Below are positions 5,614 through 6,519 of a stretch of 6,519 nucleotides of DNA, piece by piece. Source of the DNA: an uncultured Clostridia bacterium. GTDB lineage: Bacteria > Bacillota > Clostridia > Christensenellales > CASEPJ01. Every line of letters starts with the position of its first letter. Within the stretch, counting starts at the first letter, position 1. The stretch lies in NCBI GenBank assembly GCA_949289715.1, contig CASEPJ010000026.1, positions 1 through 6,519 on the forward strand, given 5' to 3'. The position numbers and the translations under genes were made by a program. Under the pieces are notes generated by a model. That model saw only the letters and a program-made list of their open reading frames with translations. It did not search any database and was not told where the DNA came from.

Positions 5614-6519
5614 ATGGCTTTGTTTTTGGAAAGCGGCTATACATCGCTTAATAAAAATAATGAAGAACTGTGCGGAGATAAAGTAGAATATAAAAAGAAC
5701 GGAGAATATACAACGCTGGTACTTGCTGACGGTTTGGGCAGCGGAGTTAAAGCCAATATACTTTCCACGCTTACTTCCAAAATTTTATGCACGATGATTT
5801 CGGAAAACGTCGAAATCGAAGAGTGCATTGACACTATATTACAGTCGCTGCCCGTATGTAAAGTAAGAGGAGTTGCCTATTCGACTTTTTCCGTCATTCA
5901 TATAAACGAAGAGGGGAAAGGTTATCTAATAGAATTCGATAATCCTCAGGCAATATTTATACATAACGGCAAATGCGGCGATTTTGACAGAGAAGAGCTA
6001 ATTTTAAGCGGTAAAAAAGTTTATAAATCGGTTTTGAATTTAACTGCAGGAGATGTCGTTGTTGTGATGAGCGACGGAGTAATTCATGCCGGAATAGGAA
6101 TGACTTTGAATTTCGGCTGGCAGCGAGAGCAGGTAATGGAATACCTTGACAGAGAAGTAAAACCCTACATGAGTGCAAGATGCATTGCGTGCTTGCTTGC
6201 TTCATCTTGCAACGACCTTTATTTGGATAAACCGGGAGACGATACCACGGTTGCCGCAGTAAAGATTAGGGAAGAATTAAAAGTCAGCATTATGGTAGGT
6301 CCTCCGGTAGATAAGGAAAAAGATAATTATTATGTTGCAAGGTTTTTATCCGGAGAGGGTAAAAAAATCGTTTGCGGCGGTACGAGTTCTCAGATAGTTG
6401 CCAGATATCTCGGTAAAGAAGTTAAAGCATCCTTTGATTTTCCGGATAAAGACGTACCACCCATAGGAAGCATTGAAGGTATAGATTTAACTACGGAAGG
6501 AGTACTTACTTTAAGAAAA
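5614..6519 (+). CDS. SpoIIE/PP2C-type serine phosphatase with extra C-terminal domain (3' end outside window)
   Basis: 302 residues are visible and the frame is open to the right edge. The first 220 or so residues form a PP2C/SpoIIE phosphatase domain, which removes phosphate from serine or threonine of partner proteins using two metal ions. Metal-site motifs visible are Asp22 (CGDKV), Asp39 in LADGLGSGVKA (37-47), Asp154 in MSDGV and Asp209/Asp210 in GDDTTVAAVK. From about 222 a second domain begins, marked by MVGPP (227-231), a glycine-rich CGGTSSQIVARYLG (254-267) and PPIGSIEGIDLTTEG; I cannot assign it a function. There are no membrane segments, unlike sporulation SpoIIE itself, so this is a soluble regulator rather than a sporulation protein. 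AAGGAG (5601-5606) lies seven bases before the ATG, inside the end of the HydS-like gene, whose stop is two bases upstream. This tight coupling makes it the likely output partner of the sensor. Its substrate is not in the window. Confidence 0.9.
   Translation, partial: MALFLESGYTSLNKNNEELCGDKVEYKKNGEYTTLVLADGLGSGVKANILSTLTSKILCTMISENVEIEECIDTILQSLPVCKVRGVAYSTFSVIHINEEGKGYLIEFDNPQAIFIHNGKCGDFDREELILSGKKVYKSVLNLTAGDVVVVMSDGVIHAGIGMTLNFGWQREQVMEYLDREVKPYMSARCIACLLASSCNDLYLDKPGDDTTVAAVKIREELKVSIMVGPPVDKEKDNYYVARFLSGEGKKIVCGGTSSQIVARYLGKEVKASFDFPDKDVPPIGSIEGIDLTTEGVLTLRK

Overview
This window is AT-rich DNA from a strictly anaerobic, fermenting bacterium. The gene set (bifunctional ethanol dehydrogenase AdhE, H-cluster protein with PAS domain, thioredoxin-like ferredoxin, SpoIIE-type phosphatase), AAGGAG-like ribosome sites and frequent ATA and AGA codons fit Clostridia best. 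Another anaerobic phylum with the same hydrogenase cluster, such as Elusimicrobia, cannot be excluded by reading alone. All five genes lie on the + strand. No RNA gene, insertion sequence, CRISPR array or integration site was seen.

Layout. Positions 2-2572 hold adhE, missing only about the first 7-8 codons, which lie left of the window. A 225-bp gap follows with no convincing terminator. It contains a near-consensus sigma-A-type promoter (TTGACA, 17 bp, TAAAAT) at 2713-2741 and, at the predicted transcript start, a 10-bp-stem inverted repeat (2749-2774). A small APH-fold kinase-like gene (2798-3541) comes next. After 69 bp there are three close-set genes: an 84-residue [2Fe-2S] thioredoxin-like ferredoxin (3611-3865), a putative sensory [FeFe]-hydrogenase of HydS type with a PAS domain (3902-5611), and a SpoIIE/PP2C-type phosphatase (5614 to the right edge, incomplete).

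How the genes may work together. The HydS-like protein keeps the four cysteines that would hold an H-cluster. By hand alignment with clostridial hydrogenase CpI it has lost several residues of the catalytic proton path (Cys299 to Ala, Glu279 to Lys, Ser319 to Ala). It also carries an extra four-cysteine Fe-S domain and a PAS domain. This is the architecture of a hydrogen or redox sensor rather than a hydrogen-producing enzyme. The adjacent phosphatase is the obvious output candidate, and the small ferredoxin a candidate electron partner. AdhE next door is the enzyme that disposes of reducing power as ethanol when hydrogen accumulates. The window therefore looks like a control locus for the choice between hydrogen and ethanol. 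A similar association (hydS, a second hydrogenase and adhE) is known from Ruminococcus albus. No catalytic hydrogenase and no DNA-binding regulator are present here; a catalytic hydrogenase is expected just beyond the right edge.
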